From an uncultured Pelagimonas sp. (GTDB lineage: Bacteria; Pseudomonadota; Alphaproteobacteria; Rhodobacterales; Rhodobacteraceae), in NCBI GenBank assembly GCA_947497905.1, contig CANMIH010000001.1:186001-250000 (forward strand): 64,000 nucleotides of DNA. Reading direction: 5' to 3'. Shown here in pieces: positions 63,492-64,000 of this stretch; position 1 is the first letter of the stretch, and each line of letters opens with the position of its first letter. The position numbers and the translations under genes were made by a program. The notes under the pieces are model-generated. The model had not been told where the DNA came from and searched no databases. It worked only from the letters and a program-made list of their open reading frames with translations.

Positions 63492-63838
63492 GCCGCAACA
63501 CCTGGCATATCCAGCGCGAAGGCGCGCGTCTTACCCTGTCGCGGCGCTTGCCCGCGCGATTTGACGTGATGGCCAGCGCTGAGTTTCCGACCATGGGGCG
63601 CGGGCGTCTTGCGCGTCAGATCCGTCAGGATCTTTGGAGGCTGTTAAAAGGGTTGCGCGGTTTTTCTCCCGTGATACAGATTGACGCAACGGAGACCGGT
63701 TTGCAGGTTTCCGCCGGTGGCAGCATGCTTGCAAGCACCCCTGTCCCCAAGGGAACAGAGGCGCGCATTCAAGCGCTTTTAGACTGTCCCGCACATCGCA
63801 GAAGGTGGTTGGCCTGGGCGCAGGAGCGCGGCCAATGA
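63488..63838 (+). CDS. Small protein of unknown function in the pcc operon
   Basis: A 116-residue soluble, basic protein with Arg-rich helices (RGRLARQIRQDLWRLLKGLRG about 37-57). No family is recognised. Coupled to the cupin by an ATGA overlap and to the next gene likewise (63835), so it belongs to the pcc operon. Confidence 0.65.
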   Translation: MSRNTWHIQREGARLTLSRRLPARFDVMASAEFPTMGRGRLARQIRQDLWRLLKGLRGFSPVIQIDATETGLQVSAGGSMLASTPVPKGTEARIQALLDCPAHRRRWLAWAQERGQ

Positions 63839-64000
63839 TCTTGCTGCGTAGGAATACATCCCCGGGTGCGCCCGGGTGTGACGCAGCCCCGGCGGGAGGA
63901 GCCCGTCTAGGGTGTCGGGGCTGCTTGTCATTCTGCTTTGCCTTACTTGTCAGCACAGCACCAATCGCGGCACAGGTGGATCTTCCATCTGGTCAGAAAG
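63835..64000 (+). CDS. Exported protein in the pcc operon (5' part only)
   Basis: An open frame from ATG 63835, overlapping the upstream TGA, runs off the right edge. The visible 55 residues contain a hydrophobic stretch ending in a signal-peptidase-like APIAA-Q (LSFCFALLVSTAPIAA), followed by VDLPSGQK. It looks like a signal peptide, so the product is probably periplasmic. The first 25 residues before the hydrophobic part are unusual and a later start is possible. The family cannot be named from this much. Confidence 0.5.
   Translation, partial: MILLRRNTSPGAPGCDAAPAGGARLGCRGCLSFCFALLVSTAPIAAQVDLPSGQK

Overview
The window is a chromosomal segment of an alphaproteobacterium, most likely a marine Rhodobacteraceae (Roseobacter group). 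This rests on gene content and order: an ScfR/PccR regulator next to propionyl-CoA carboxylase, a split his cluster, the ftsY-yciB run, Hint-domain and DUF1127 proteins, a PF03472-type LuxR protein and a high-GC coding style. Genes are tightly packed, often with ATGA or TGATG overlaps. I see no insertion sequence, prophage, CRISPR array or rRNA operon.

Region by region. 1-2.9 kb: a minus-strand four-gene operon (bufA, bufB, bufC, doxX) that matches the bufferin RiPP metallophore systems. 2.9-5.5 kb: thrS and an exported monooxygenase-fold protein with a divergent TetR regulator. 5.6-12.5 kb: a plus-strand run of small enzymes (DNA glycosylase, hydrolases, phosphatase-like, glyoxalase-fold, a degenerate M15-like protein, NTF2-like and flavin-oxidase-like proteins), many translationally coupled. 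12.7-14.8 kb: two tandem paralogues that fuse LysM to a periplasmic solute-binding domain. 15-17 kb: a hydrolase lacking its catalytic Ser and His, RNase P RNA and rpmG. 17-24 kb: a TMBIM protein, DUF1127, LysR, an AlkB-type membrane hydroxylase, an orphan FdsB-like NADH-binding flavoprotein, a YhhN protein and a lytic transglycosylase.

24-33 kb: ftsY-acetyltransferase-DMT transporter-yciB, an AsnC regulator divergent from an ornithine/lysine decarboxylase-type gene, and an orphan form-II CoxL-like molybdoenzyme overlapping a DUF2235 hydrolase. 34-42 kb: a histidine biosynthesis region (hisH, hisA, hisF, hisE on plus; hisB on minus) interrupted by genes for DUF2147, a small membrane protein, a Hint protein and DUF2867. 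42-46 kb: an AraC regulator, an acetyltransferase, three identical tRNA-Gly(GCC) genes, a MAPEG protein and a LuxR-type regulator. 46-52 kb: a phosphoesterase overlapping pyruvate carboxylase, and an FMN lactate dehydrogenase-type enzyme. 52-57 kb: a receiver-like protein, a PcrA/UvrD helicase and gatCA. 57-64 kb: a lipoprotein, an amidase, the PccR regulator, a Bcr/CflA-type transporter and the start of the pcc operon (pccB, a cupin, two small proteins); pccA probably lies beyond the window.

Links between regions. TTTGCAAA-type motifs lie in front of pccB and also in front of pyc, suggesting that the PccR/ScfR regulator joins propionyl-CoA carboxylation to anaplerotic pyruvate carboxylation. 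Two intergenic hairpins share a C-rich loop whose other strand is a near-ideal G-quadruplex sequence, although their stems are unrelated. A second short hairpin occurs in two places. These repeats, the bufferin operon and several enzymes that have lost catalytic residues are the most unusual content.
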